A stretch of 64,000 nt of DNA. Origin: Xiphias gladius. Lineage: Eukaryota; Chordata; Actinopteri; Istiophoriformes; Xiphiidae. Shown one piece after another: positions 26,609 to 38,171 of this stretch. A model generated the notes under the pieces. That model was not told the DNA's origin. It did not search any database and saw only the letters and a program-made list of their open reading frames with translations. Every line of letters starts with the position of its first letter. Position 1 is the stretch's first letter. The stretch spans positions 21,603,001-21,667,000 of the forward strand of contig NC_053415.1 of the NCBI RefSeq assembly GCF_016859285.1, read 5' to 3'. The position numbers and the translations under genes were made by a program.

Positions 26609-26880
26609 CTTACTTTCCACTATTGTTACGAGGTGGAAAGTAAGCATTTTGTGTTGCTTACAATGATGGAGAAAGTTTCAGATCCTTAACTTAAGTAAAA
26701 GTAGCAATGCCACATTATAAAAGTACTCAGTTATGGGTTCTAATCCAGCACTCAAAATTTTACTTAGCTAAGTAAAAGTACTGATGCATTATCAGTAAAA
26801 TGTACTATCAAAAGTAAAAGTAGTCATTATACAAAAGAATGGCTCGTGTCATTGTTAAATTATTAGATATTATAATACCG
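26609..26880. repeat. Hairpin plus AAGTAAAAGTA-type repeat
   Basis: Twelve-base arms (cttactttccac at 26609-26620, gtggaaagtaag at 26633-26644) form a perfect short hairpin. Then come repeated AAGTAAAAGTA words spaced over about 150 bases (aacttaagtaaaagtagcaa, ttagctaagtaaaagtactg, caaaagtaaaagtagtcatt). This arrangement matches a class of interspersed element common in fish. No coding is seen. Confidence 0.6.
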
Positions 26881-28043
26881 GATTATTAGAGTGACTGTAG
26901 GTTCTTTTTTCATTGGTGTGGTGACAAGAAACAATTTGCAAAAGTTTGTTGGGTAAATTACAGTACATAGTAACCTTTCACTTAGTAAAGGACTGCTTGA
27001 CATTTGCGTCCAGAATTTGCTGATTTTTGGTGGAATCCATTCTTCCCTCTGTCTGCACAACATTTCCTGACTCACTGGCTGCCACACAGCCCCAAAGCAG
27101 CATACTTCAACCCCCATGCTTAACAGCTGGAAAAGGAGGAGTTGTAAGTACTGTCTCAGTAGGGTACCCGAACTGCTTTTTTTTCCTCCATCTTTTAAGT
27201 TAATGAAATTAAAAGTAACAGTGCATTAACATTTGAAGAACGGCTCTTCTCATGTCTGTTTGCTGCAGTGGTTGTATGTACTTTTTTTTACTTCAAAAAT
27301 CAACAAAATATGTATTTTTCCCATCAGTGCCTAAACGTTCACATACAACTCTATTTGTTTACATTTTGGATCACAAATTGTGCCTTTACAGAGTTAAAGA
27401 GAGAGAATTTATGTTATAATAATGTTAACTGTAAAACAGACGTGTTAGAAAAATGACATTCCAGGGAATATGGGTAACTCGGGTATTTTTGGTGACATCG
27501 CTGGTTACGATGGGGAGGGGGAGCCTCCAGGTTTCCTTTGCAGCTTCCAGCTGCTCCCCAGCAAACAAACTATTGCTTGATTTTTAGTTTTAAACTGTGG
27601 ACATAATGTACAGCGACGATTTCACCTGCAAAATGTATAAAGTCACATACAGCTATTTCACCATATGGTCAAATAAAAGATGTTGACCATCAGTACAAAA
27701 CAATGCTCATTTGCTCCCAATAACTATTATTTGTTCAAATTGTCAAAGTGAGTATACATCTGACAAAACTCCACATCAAGTTTGTACATTACATTCATTT
27801 TAAAAACATCAATTCACCATTCAACCCACAAACAATGTCAAGTATTTTGTCCAATAAAAAAGAAAAAATGTAAAAATAAAATAAATACATGTAATATAAA
27901 AATACCATCTTTCCTTAGTTTCAACACTAGCTCTGTTTTGGATGATACACTTTTATCTACAGTGGGGGATACAATGCTGCCATCTACAGGTACAAAGTTG
28001 TGTTCCAAGAAAGTTTGTCTTAGATGTTGAGGTTTTCAATATT
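26881..28043. other. Spacer between trappc10 promoter and cnga4 3' end
   Basis: This is AT-rich sequence without a supported gene. Short reading frames (for example 26863-27117 minus, 27782-28030 plus) show no family resemblance. Confidence 0.6.
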
Positions 28044-28049
28044 TTTATT
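28044..28049 (-). promoter_or_regulatory. Candidate polyadenylation signal AATAAA for cnga4
   Basis: The plus strand is tttatt, giving AATAAA on the gene strand about 90 bases after the cnga4 stop codon. This suggests a short 3' UTR. Confidence 0.6.
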
Positions 28050-28139
28050 GATATAAAACAGGCAAATGCCTACAGAAAAAAATACACATTTAGATTTTTT
28101 AAAACTTCATTCTACTTTTGGGTTATTTTGCTTTTTAAT

Positions 28140-28954
28140 TCATTTTTTCTGCCCTTCATCATTCTGCTCCATTCCTATTTTTTTTGAGTCTTCAGCCTTT
28201 TCTCTCCCCTCTTCAAATTCTCTCTCTCCACTTTTCTCCTCTTTCTCGTCTTCAGGTTCAATCTCAGCTCCATCTGCTTTCCCAGGTCTGTCATCTCCTT
28301 TTTCTTGGTTTTTCTCTTCATCGTCTTCTTTTTTCTTTTCCTGGTCATCCAGGTCCTTCAGCCCAGATTCATCTCCCTCAAATATCCTTTCCCCATCTTC
28401 CTTTGTACTTTTAATGCTCTCTCCATCTCCCTCTTTGGTCACATCGTTACTATCTTCTCCATGTCCCTGTTTTTTCACCTTTGCGTCTGAACCCTCCTCT
28501 TCCTCTCCTTCTGCCTCTTCTCGCTCCCATTCAACCTCCCCTCCCACCCCTTCACTTCTTCCTTGTGCTGTTTCTCCCTCTTCCCCCTCTTCTGCTAGCT
28601 GAATCTCCATCGCTGCCACCTCCCACCCCAGCTGCGCCACCCTGGCTTGCATCTTGCAGTTGCTCGACTCTAGTTCCATCATAAGTCGGGCTAGTTTTGT
28701 TTGCAAGACCTCCAAGTTTCTCTCCAGCCTCTTTATCTTGGTTTCAACTTTCTCTGCCTCCTTCTGCTCTCCCTCCCCGTTCTCCTCCAACATGCCCATC
28801 TTGGTGAGGATCTGTCTGCCTTTCTCCTCCAGGTGATGTTTGGCTGCAGGGAACTCAGATAACACATCTGTCAGGTCTTCTTTGGACAAGCTAAACAGGT
28901 CAGAGAAGCCAATGCTTCGGATGTTGGCAGTACGACGATTGCCTGACTTGTTAC
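28140..28954 (-). CDS. cnga4: cnga4 exon 7: end of binding domain, coiled coil and long acidic tail
   Basis: Residues 453-475 finish the binding domain ([20 protein letters not shown]). Residues about 508-563 form a heptad-rich helix ([20 protein letters not shown]) like the leucine-zipper region of CNGA subunits. From about residue 572 to 722 the chain is almost wholly Glu/Lys/Asp/Gly/Ser ([25 protein letters not shown]). The coding strand is strongly purine-rich here. No aromatic cluster or known motif was seen in the tail, so it is probably disordered. Confidence 0.9.
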
Positions 28955-31900
28955 CTAAAATGAAACATGTGATTCCTTTAAAATATTGGTGATATTTTTT
29001 TTAAAAACAAAAAAATATCAGTACAAAGGATATGATGTGGCCAACCTTTATTATTATTAAAGACGAGCCCATTTCAGATTTCAAAGGAACATTAGGGAAA
29101 TTTCAGCTGTTTTAAATCACAAAGGTCAATAGTAATATTGTTTAAGTGTTAATATTCTAAGATTGTGTCTCTCAACTATGTGCTGCATAATTTATGTTTA
29201 TAGTTTGATGCTATCATTTAGCTTTTAACATATTTCTATTAACATTTTATAAAATTAATATCACATATGTTAATGTGGTATTTTTATCTATGTGTTATTG
29301 CTTAATGCTGCACAGCCATGTGAGAACGGAGAGTTTGAATTGAAGAGGCCCACGAATGAAACCCTGTGGGACTCTGAATGTAATTGGAGATTTGCATCGA
29401 CTTTTGCAAATGAGTGCCAACTGTAAGGCAGCACAGCCACACTACACTAATGTTACTTTTGCTTACTTCATACACTATTATCCCCCCATTCCAAAACATG
29501 CATTCTCACACTATAAAGGTATTGTACGCTACTTCTGCAATCTGCATTCCCAGCCTCACTGTCCCACCTCAGAGAACTAGCAATTTCCATTCATTAGCTT
29601 CATCTATAGGAGCTTTCCCATGCCCATTCTCTGTGACTCTGACCACAGTTGTAGGATTAATCTTAAATTTGATCTCAGCTACAACCTACAAGTTGTCAAA
29701 CTTTCCAGTCCTGACCAGTCTTAGCACAGTTGGTACTTTATTCACTTCATTTGTACTGAATCAAATAGCAAGGACCAAAAGCACCTTGTCTGCTTGATGC
29801 ATCAAGAAAAGTCTAGGATTCAACTTTTTCCTTTTTTTTTTTTGCATTGGTGAGACAATTAAACCCTCTATTCTGAGTCTATTCACCACCTACATTAATT
29901 AATATATGTTGTATGACCAGAGAATTGACTTACCTTTGATGTTGAGGATACTAATTTCCCCAAAGAAATTCCCTTCACTCAGCACAGCAAACTCTGTGAC
30001 CCCATCATCTGCTACAACTGCGAGTTTTCCCTCTTTGATGATGTACATTTCATGGCCCACATCTCCTTTCCTGCAGACGTACTCTCCTGGACTGAACACC
30101 TTTATGAGAAAGTCATGAGAAACATCTTCATCTTTAAACAGTTCTTTTCTGAAAGCATTTCTGATGTACTAGAGAATAAACTAGGCAATAGGATTGAATT
30201 CACATATGAACAGAATATGCCATTGAGTCACTGAGTATTGAACCTGGGAGGGTGATGCGTCTTGGCTGGTGTCAATGGCTCTTGGTCAAATCCCATCCCC
30301 ATGCCTTGTACTCCCGACCCCAAATTCCCAGATTTGCCATGTTAACTGTTACAGAGTTTGGGTAGGTCTAAACATGATTTCATGCTTTGAATCTCTCTTA
30401 GGTGTAGGTCTACAGAGTCCAGTTACTTGTAATCTTATTAATTTAGGTTGAACAAAGAGTCGTATTATCCTGACCCTGTGATCAAACTGCTACATGACGC
30501 ATATAAATAAGGCATATGAATAAACTGTCAGATGAACTCTCCCATCTCTCTTGTCAAGTTTTCCCATCCCAGTCCCATGCCAATTTAGTCCTACCATTAC
30601 CCCCTTTTTCAGTTAGACAAAGAAAGAAGCCTACAGTATAAACAGGACAATGGTCAGTCACAATAGGCTCTTAATTGTGGGGGAAATTAAAAGTCAGCCA
30701 TCACAATTGATCTGAGGGGAAACAGTCATCTCTCATATAATGTCCTACACAGTATATCAATGATATCTAGCAGCATATACGACAGAGTAACGCCATGTTA
30801 AGATCGACACAATGAAAAACGCAGCCCCCTCATTCATTGGCCACAACGCAATGTGTTGTCATCTGGCAACACACTGCTTTGGCCAATTAAATCTGTCCAA
30901 ACGTGCATTCCTGGCAGATTACTGTCTAACAAGAACAACATAATTAATTCTACTGTCTACATCCCAGCCTTGATGGAGGATAAAGTGATGGTCGACTTAA
31001 ACTGACAGAATTTGAAAAAATTTCCTGTCTTATAGCATTATAAACTGTTTTGTTAGGATTTTTTGGTCCGATAAACCTTCAAACTCGTGGATGTACAGTA
31101 TTTATCAAGGTGAAATTCATCAAACTATTTTTGTTCTGAACACACACTAACAACCCCGGTGCCTGCTAAAACTCCTCGAGCGACCTTTTCCCTGACCTGA
31201 GGTGTTAGCTTAAGCACCAGCTCCTCCAGCAAACTTTTCTCACAGCTCTGGAAGATGGTGACTTTAGAGAGGGTGGGAAGGTGAACGCTGACAGCGATCT
31301 CTGTCCTCAGGTGTACGGGCAGCTGCTGCAGGATTTCATTCTCTCGCATGATCTTCTTGTTGATGTGAAGATGCTGGTACCAGCTGTCAATACGCTGTCG
31401 AAGCTCCTTGCTAATGTGATGGCTCCGTAGGTATGCCTTCACCTGAAAAAGGAAAAGAAGAACCTTATTTTCATTAATACAAATGAATTCATTTTGTCTC
31501 ACTTTACTTTGTGTCGTATTATATGTACAGTATTACAAGAAAATTTCACAAACTGTCAGAAAGAGGACTAAAGTCTTCTTCTTCTTCTTCTGTCAGAAGA
31601 AAGAAGAGTCTTCTCTCTGACAGTCTTCCAACTTACCAGCTCATGGTTAGGGAAGAAGACGTTATCACGGTCCCTTAGGCTTGAAATGACATTACCAACA
31701 TTGCCAACAATTGATGCAAACACCAGCACGGCAATGAGCAGGTCTGCAATCATAAACAAGTACTCCTCCTCCCTTTTTGGCAGGGGGGTGTCTCCTACTG
31801 TGGTGAAAATCTGGGCAGAGAACCAGAAGCAGTAAAAGTACTGACGGCGCATGGAGGCAAACTCTGCGGTGGTGATGTTGGGGTAGACCCAAAGATCACT

Positions 31901-34270
31901 TCCAAAGCCGATGTAGTTTGACAGTGCAAAGTATAGACAGGCATTCCAGTGGATCAACACAAAGATGTAGATCATGAGCTTGGAGATGCGGAATGTGTTG
32001 GGGTAGGAGGTTCTCGTCTCCATGCGATCCATGGCCTCGTTGAGTCGTGGCAAACGCAGCAGGCGGTTGATCCTCACCAGCGGAGTTTGGATGCCAAAGA
32101 CAAAGTAGAGGAAGTCGGTGGGCAGCAGGGAAGCCAGGTCCCTTAAGAAACGTTTAGAGTGCAGGTAACGCGTCTTCAGCTGAGTTAGGTCCTTTATCAG
32201 GATGCCCTGATCCAAGTAACCTGGAGAGGGAAGAACAAGGCTTAACAAAGCCTAGAGTAGACTTGATAAACTGGTACAATTACCTTGTCAAAGCTTCCTG
32301 AATTGCAAGAGTTAATACTGCTTTCACATTATGAGTACAAAGTAGCAATGGCCAAGATTTCAGTGTTTATGACTTGCAAGCATTATCATCATCTGACAAC
32401 TCAAGATGACTGTTTGGTGGCAGAGTTGCTCATGTGGGGGGTAAAATGCTGTGAATGGTCAATATGGCACTATATCTGTTGCTTATAATTAAATTAACCT
32501 GAATAATGGACTAAGGCTGATATAAGGCAGCCCACTTGTCTGCTTTTTCAGGCACTTCCATATTATTTGGCATCAAATCAGATATATGGGAGGATTTAGA
32601 AAAATCTGAGTTTACCAGTCTCATTGACCCAATAATGCAATGACTGATGACCTACAAAACCAAATGCCATTTCAATTCATCAAAACTAGACTGAAACTTT
32701 GTTCCTGTTCAAATTATTAGCAGAGCCATGTAAAAGCAGTTCATACAAGTGAAGATAAGTTCTTTTGCACAATGAAATGTAAAAGGCTTCTTCTTCTCCC
32801 TTCTTTTTTATTTTTTATTTTTACTATTGTAGACCGAAGGTGCATATAGAACCTAAGACTTTATTTTCCTTCTGAAATTTTCCTTCTAGTGTTTACCAAC
32901 AGAACATAAAAGGCTCTATGGGGCCAAATCAGCACCACAGAACAAACCATATAATAATAGCAGCATGCTTGCTTCTGTAAAGTGTTCCTAAATACAGTAT
33001 TTCACATTTTATACGACTGCATATTTGACAAACTTTTAATCCAAAGAGTTATATTCTATTTCAAAGTCTCAATTAAAACCAACAAAAATAAAAATACTCA
33101 CCTGTGTGAACAGTGATGATCATGTCAAGCATATACATGAGGTCTGACACATAGTCCAGTGTAAGCCACACAGGCAGGTAGCTCAGTGCAATTGCAGTGA
33201 AACATGTCCTGACAAAACACAACCAATAAGACTGAGTTTCAAGGGATATCAAATGATTACAGGTTACATCTTTAGATATACAGTATGATACATACTACTT
33301 GATATTCATCATATTCCATGCTTGTACCTCAAAATGATGATGACCCAGTTGTAGACAATAGGAAAGATCATGACCTGTAGCCAGACGTAATAAAAATTTT
33401 CTGCCGGATCAACCACCCACTCTTTCCAACTGAATAGAAAATGATGACGCAGAGAAGGAAGAGGGAAATGAGAAGAATTGTCATATAGAGATATATGATG
33501 GTTCAGTTCTCATGTCTAAGTGAATAATAATTCAAATTTTACAAAATTACAAATAGATACTTGAAATCATATCTCTATATTTGAAATATGTAGGATTTTT
33601 CAAAACAACATTTGACTCAGTGCGATATATATTAACCAAATGGTTCTGAATGCTTTTATACCTATCATAACAAAGCCATATCGAGATTATACTGTGGTAA
33701 TTATCAGAATATTCATTTTGCCTAAATTGCCACCATACGTATTTGTAAAAACTTAAACAACTGTCTATAATTTTAGTCAAATTCTTCTATTTACAGTATT
33801 TAGTAATAGCCTATGATTTGGAAGACCCTTCCTTTAAACCCTCTAATGCATTAATATGTAAGGACAATGCTAAAGTACACAATTGAACATGTTCTTGTTA
33901 TGGATAAAGAAAGCTTTCAAGTTGATTTAATTAGCTGGACTCCAAACGTTTATTCTCTCACGCGAGACCCTTTGTCGGTTTCAGCAGTAAAAAAATGACG
34001 CAGTGTATTGAATAAATGCGCTATTATGATCCCATTTGCTGGAAGACTGAGACTCTTCATAGTGATCAAAAGCCCTTTTTTTGTTTTGCGACAATGTCTA
34101 GCCCAACCATTAATTACTCACTTAACTTTCAGCTTCAGATCCAGAATGGTGTTACGTTTCCCTTCAGCCTTGACATCCTCTCCTTCCTCATTCACTTTCT
34201 GTCCCCGATGCCACCTGAGGAGTCTCTGCCATTGGTTACTCCTAATACTAATATCACTTGTTTTATCCAT
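28140..34270 (-). CDS. cnga4: Cyclic-nucleotide-gated channel alpha-4 subunit (CNGA4), complete
   Basis: CNGA4 is a modulatory subunit of the olfactory CNG channel: it co-assembles with CNGA2 and CNGB1b in ciliary membranes and speeds Ca2+/calmodulin desensitisation. Coding exons: 34270-34122, 33429-33328, 33208-33102, 32220-31637, 31442-31197, 30099-29934, 28954-28140; 2169 nt, 722 residues, phases consistent. Exon 1 ([20 protein letters not shown]) is assigned by an upstream in-frame TAG, a GTGAGT donor and matching phase. S1 is at about 62-84, S2 about 92-118, S4 ([12 protein letters not shown]) 168-179, S5 about 198-217, filter TTVGDT 259-264, S6 about 273-298, C-linker about 300-396, and cNMP-binding domain about 397-490 with FGEISI at 442-447 and GNRRTAN at 456-462. 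The family match rests on [20 protein letters not shown] and [13 protein letters not shown], closer to CNGA4 than to CNGA1-3. Human CNGA4 has 575 residues; the excess is a C-terminal tail. Confidence 0.93.
28955..29933 (-). other. cnga4 intron 6 (about 1 kb)
   Basis: This AT-rich intron splits the phosphate-binding cassette between GEISILNIK and GNKSGNRR. The largest reading frames (29414-29797 plus, 29302-29499 minus) have no recognisable domain. Confidence 0.75.
29934..30099 (-). CDS. cnga4: cnga4 exon 6: core of the cyclic-nucleotide-binding domain
   Basis: The exon encodes [20 protein letters not shown] through [12 protein letters not shown] (residues 397-452). It covers beta-roll strands and the start of the phosphate-binding cassette, which is completed by the next exon ([13 protein letters not shown]). 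All residues expected for cNMP contact (Gly443, Glu444, Arg459, Thr460) are present, so ligand binding is likely intact. Confidence 0.94.
30100..31196 (-). other. cnga4 intron 5 (about 1.1 kb)
   Basis: The intron separates the C-linker (ELVLKLTPQ) from the binding domain (VFSPGEY). The donor (CAG/GTCAGG) is weak while the acceptor (ATAAAG) lacks a strong pyrimidine tract. No further feature is visible. Confidence 0.75.
31637..32220 (-). CDS. cnga4: cnga4 exon 4: S2-S3 loop to C-linker, with voltage sensor and pore
   Basis: The 584-nt exon encodes residues 120-314 ([20 protein letters not shown] to FFPNHEL). It carries the regularly spaced Arg residues of S4, the S5-pore turret with a potential N-glycosylation site (NIT, 234-236), the pore helix and filter TTVGDT, and S6. 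Asp at filter position 263 replaces the Glu of CNGA1-3 (GET); from memory this is also the residue in mammalian CNGA4. Confidence 0.94.
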
Positions 34271-36400
34271 TCTCCACAGTTTAGCATTAGACTAACATAT
34301 TTTTCAAAAAGAGGATGGCCTTTGCTCTTGGTCTTGTTACCCTCTGCATGAGCGATGCATTTTCTTGGACAGTAATTCAAACAACCTCGATGACTTGCAT
34401 CGGGCGGTACTGCGTGGTTCAACTAACAACAAACCAGGTCCACCTGAGCACTGCTTGGTGATGCTGGTCTCTATGGAAGGAAAGCACAACAGATGTCATG
34501 TGTCCTCTGGGAATTCTTCCCTCCCCTAGAAAACCAGAGAGGTCATCGTCTGCACATCCCAGAGGCTGCTAGAGCCAACAAACAATGACTGGAGTATAGA
34601 GCCCAAACAACAGAGAATGTGTCACTGTCAATGAACATACACACAGTGCACTATACCTATATGTACTTTTAAATACTATATTTCACATTAAAGAGAACTA
34701 AAAATCAAAAGAGACATTATTATTATTCTAATTTTGAAAAAAATCTAGCCAAATTAATTATTTACAAAAAACAAAAAAGTAAATATCATATTTAAATGAA
34801 AAATGTATATTTTTAAATGGGAAATTTGCAAGAAAAACTTTGAAAGTGAAACTGAAAAAACAGGAACTGGGAACATAGAACATGTCAGACTGAAAATGCA
34901 AATCCGAGTTTGAATGAAAACCTTTGATTAAATCTTAAGAACTGAAAATACAGTTGTATTTGTATTATATTTTGCATTTTGCTCTTTTGTATTTGCAATG
35001 TTTCATTGGGCTGGTGTTTCATTATTACATATATTAGATATCACATGCCTACCCAACAGTAATGCCACATTAAATTGTTAGAATTCCCTCCACCTTCCCT
35101 ATATACTTGACCAGCTACAGTATTAAAACTTTAGTATATTTTTGCTGGTAATACTTCTGTACTGCCCAGATGAACTGCCTTGAACAGAGAGATTGAAGCT
35201 TAACAGACTGACATAGAGCATTAAATACCAACCTTTCATAATGACAAGAAACCATCATGAGCACTTTGACAAAACAATCCCAACTCAAAGTTCACTAACT
35301 AGCTTTTTCCAGACCTTTCAGCCATATCACACAGTCTTCATGAGCAGACAACAGTTTGTCAAACTATTTCCGAGGTCAAGAATGAACTGTTGTGTTCAAC
35401 TTTTAAAAGATTTTACACATGAAGTTCTAATGACTCACCACATGGAGTACTATTAAACCTGTATGGTGCCTTCTGGGGCTCTGGAGGTAGGGCTTTCTAA
35501 AGTTCAGAAAAAATAACCAAGACAATACCATAGTGATGGCATCAGGGTTATTCCAGCTTGGGTCAGAGGCTTGAAATTATTACCAGAGGACTTGCATTAC
35601 AAACTGAATGTGTGGGGTGTGGATATAAGATATGAGTATTTACAGTAGGAGGCAAGGAGGGTGGAACATTTAACTGAGGTCATGACATCTGGTCCGGGAT
35701 AACCACTTTCTCAACAGCTTCTGCAACTCAATTCAATCTCTCAGTTGCTCATGAGCTCGCCTCTTCTGTTGAGCTTCTTTTTAGCCTGTAAAGGTCTACT
35801 GCTTAAGGAAAAATAGCGTTTGTTAAAGGCCACCCAAAACATAAATATAAATAAACCACAATATTAGATGGTTTTTCAAAATACTACTGTGGGCTGTAGT
35901 TTTAGTGATTAGCATAGCTGCTTTAAGTTTTCTTACTCCGGGAACAGAACCCAGAGGTTCTGATTTCATTTTGGCTCTCGATTAAAGACAGTATTTATGT
36001 TGCATTAGGGGAAATGTATAGGATCCGTCCTTTTTAGAGCTTTTGGGGAGTAAAAGTTTGTGTTTCTCTGTCCCCGCTGCTTTGATTTTGACCACTCCTT
36101 TTTTAAAATTTGTCCTTTGAGTCCCCCCAACTTTATGGAAGTGGGATAGACCTCGCTGCAGTGTCCCTGGCCAACACAGGACGCCCGAAGCCAGAAGGAT
36201 GCAGTCAACGTGTTCACCTCCAAGACAGCTTAGCAAAGTGTTGGAGATGGTGCGAGACAGTTGAAACGTCAGGGAAAAAAAGCGGACTTTCAGTTGGGGC
36301 TCGTGTTTTACCACCACGGTCAAGAATGTAAGCCTTCATACGGCAGTGTGGAGCAGCAGTGTGGAGGTGTGAGTCAGAGAAGCCGTGTAGGAGGAGTTAA
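34271..36400. promoter_or_regulatory. Divergent intergenic region between cnga4 (minus) and fhip1b (plus)
   Basis: This roughly 2.1 kb spacer sits between two genes transcribed away from each other, so it must hold both promoters unless distal non-coding exons exist. Two EBF/Olf-1-like words lie 230-300 bases upstream of the cnga4 ATG: TCCTCTGGGA (34503-34512) and TCCCAGAGGC (34557-34566). No TATA box was recognised with confidence. No coding gene is seen. Confidence 0.5.
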
Positions 36401-36719
36401 AGTAAGATGGCTGCGGGAAAGGGAAGAGTATTTGAGAAATCATCAAATGGGATGTTTATTTGTCGCTAACAGGATGCACAGCAGCCCGAGTGAAGGAGTG
36501 GTTAATTTGTCAGCTTCCCCGGCTCAGTGTGCTGTAGCCCGCCAGTCATCCCCAGGTTACTGCCGCGCTGTTCATCCGTTCACTGCTCTGACATTGTGGA
36601 ATTCATTAGCAGCTAGTCGTTAGCAGCCCACCAGCGCTAACTTACTAGCAACCAGCTAGCGGGTATCCGCGGACATCGGCAACTCGAAACAACTGTTGAG
36701 ACAAATATAAACACCCAAG
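36400..36719 (+). other. fhip1b: Probable non-coding first exon and promoter of fhip1b
   Basis: The block is CpG-richer than its surroundings, with repeated gctagc/gctaac words, and ends in acacccaag followed by a consensus donor gtaagt at 36720. The same strand carries fhip1b coding sequence from 42371. The start of transcription cannot be fixed from sequence; the donor is the only firm landmark. Confidence 0.5.
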
Positions 36720-37982
36720 GTAAGTCACTTCTGAATTACCTAGCACTGAAGAGCTCCAGCACGCCAGCTGGATACATTAACTACCTACACGGTTGACATT
36801 TCGAAGCTAGCCAGTTATCTTTGTACCATCAACTAGCTTGCTACATCATCTCGCAATTGAAGCGCATTGATTGCTGTTTTCCGACGGAATCCAACGCAAA
36901 CCGCTCCGCCCTGGATAATAGGAGGTTTTGGTGCAGGGTGATGCCTGCGAGATGAGATGTAGAGCTCAAGTGTTAATGAGAGAAGGTCAATATACAGTCG
37001 GGTTTAAAGGCAAGGTCGTCGCTGTTTGATGGTTGCAAGGCTCAGAGCTATTAAGGTGCGCTAACAGTCTGTCAGAGTGAAGGGGGACACATGACCCAAA
37101 GCACTGCAGTCAGTGACTGATGCCTGCCTTGGCATGATTACGGTCTGTAAACGTTAGCGTCCTGAATTAAACACGGCAATATTGTGTTTCCTGAAACTCG
37201 GGCCCAAGGAGTGCTCTGGAAGTTGTCTTTAACCTTTCCCCAATTTGTCAAAATCGGTCAACTCTTCATTGATGTGTAATCTAAATCCAGTTAAAAAAAT
37301 TGAGTTGATCAGTTCTCTTGATCAAGAGCAAATGCCTGAAGTTGCACTAAATGTGCACGGTACTGAAACAGATTATATCGTGATGGACATATGGATTGAC
37401 AGAAAATGAATATCCACTTAATTGTGTTTTGTAGCACATAGCATCCAAAATTTTAAAGTATGGAAGTCAGCAAATGCTTGGCCAGACTCAAGTATTCTTT
37501 ACTTATTCTTTGATCACATATTTCCGGATTGAAATCATAATTTTTCTAGTTTTACTGTCTTAACTCAAGGTCCACTTACTATTGGCTTTTACAGCCGTAG
37601 TCAGCACTGTTTCCAAGCTCAAGAATAAACTTTAGTGCACATAAAATTTTGCTATTTCTAAAATGCATTAGATCTTAAATGATTAGCCAATTAATTGATT
37701 GACACAAGATCAATTGCCAATCAGTTATTTTTATGAAAATGAAAACAATCATTATTTGCAGCCCAATACTGCATTTAATGTAAGCAAAGTTTTCATACAG
37801 CTTCTCTGTATTAAGACAAATGTAAGCAGTAATGCGCTTGGGAAGTTTGATGTTTGACTCTAAATATAAGGAAGAGTTCTTTATAAATCATGTAAGATAT
37901 TGAAAAAAAAAATGATATTAGGGCTGAAACTCAAAACACTCAAAACTACTTACATTTTATGTTATGTTTTGTTTTTTTTTAA

Positions 37983-38171
37983 TGCAAAAACTACTGAACC
38001 GATTAGCACCGAACTTGATGGAGGAATGGCGCATGGACAAGGGAAAAACCCATTAAATTTTCGGGTAGATTTGGATCATTTACTATGAATTAGAATTTTT
38101 TTCTCTGAAGTCTGGTGATTGTTGTTTGACATTGGCCTTGTTGGAGGTCTGCACTCTCTTAGTACCCTTCT
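37983..38171. repeat. Interspersed repeat B, copy 1
   Basis: It contains gcaaaaactactgaaccgat, ggaatggcgcatgg, cccattaaattttcggg, ttgtttgacattggcc and gaggtctgcactct. These blocks recur in the same order at 51741-52006 and partly at 52013-52219. It is non-coding. Confidence 0.75.

Noticed and set aside
28066-28602. 178-residue Ser/Pro/Phe-rich plus-strand reading frame
   Set aside because: It is the complement of the purine-rich cnga4 acidic tail exon, whose low complexity keeps the opposite strand free of stops.
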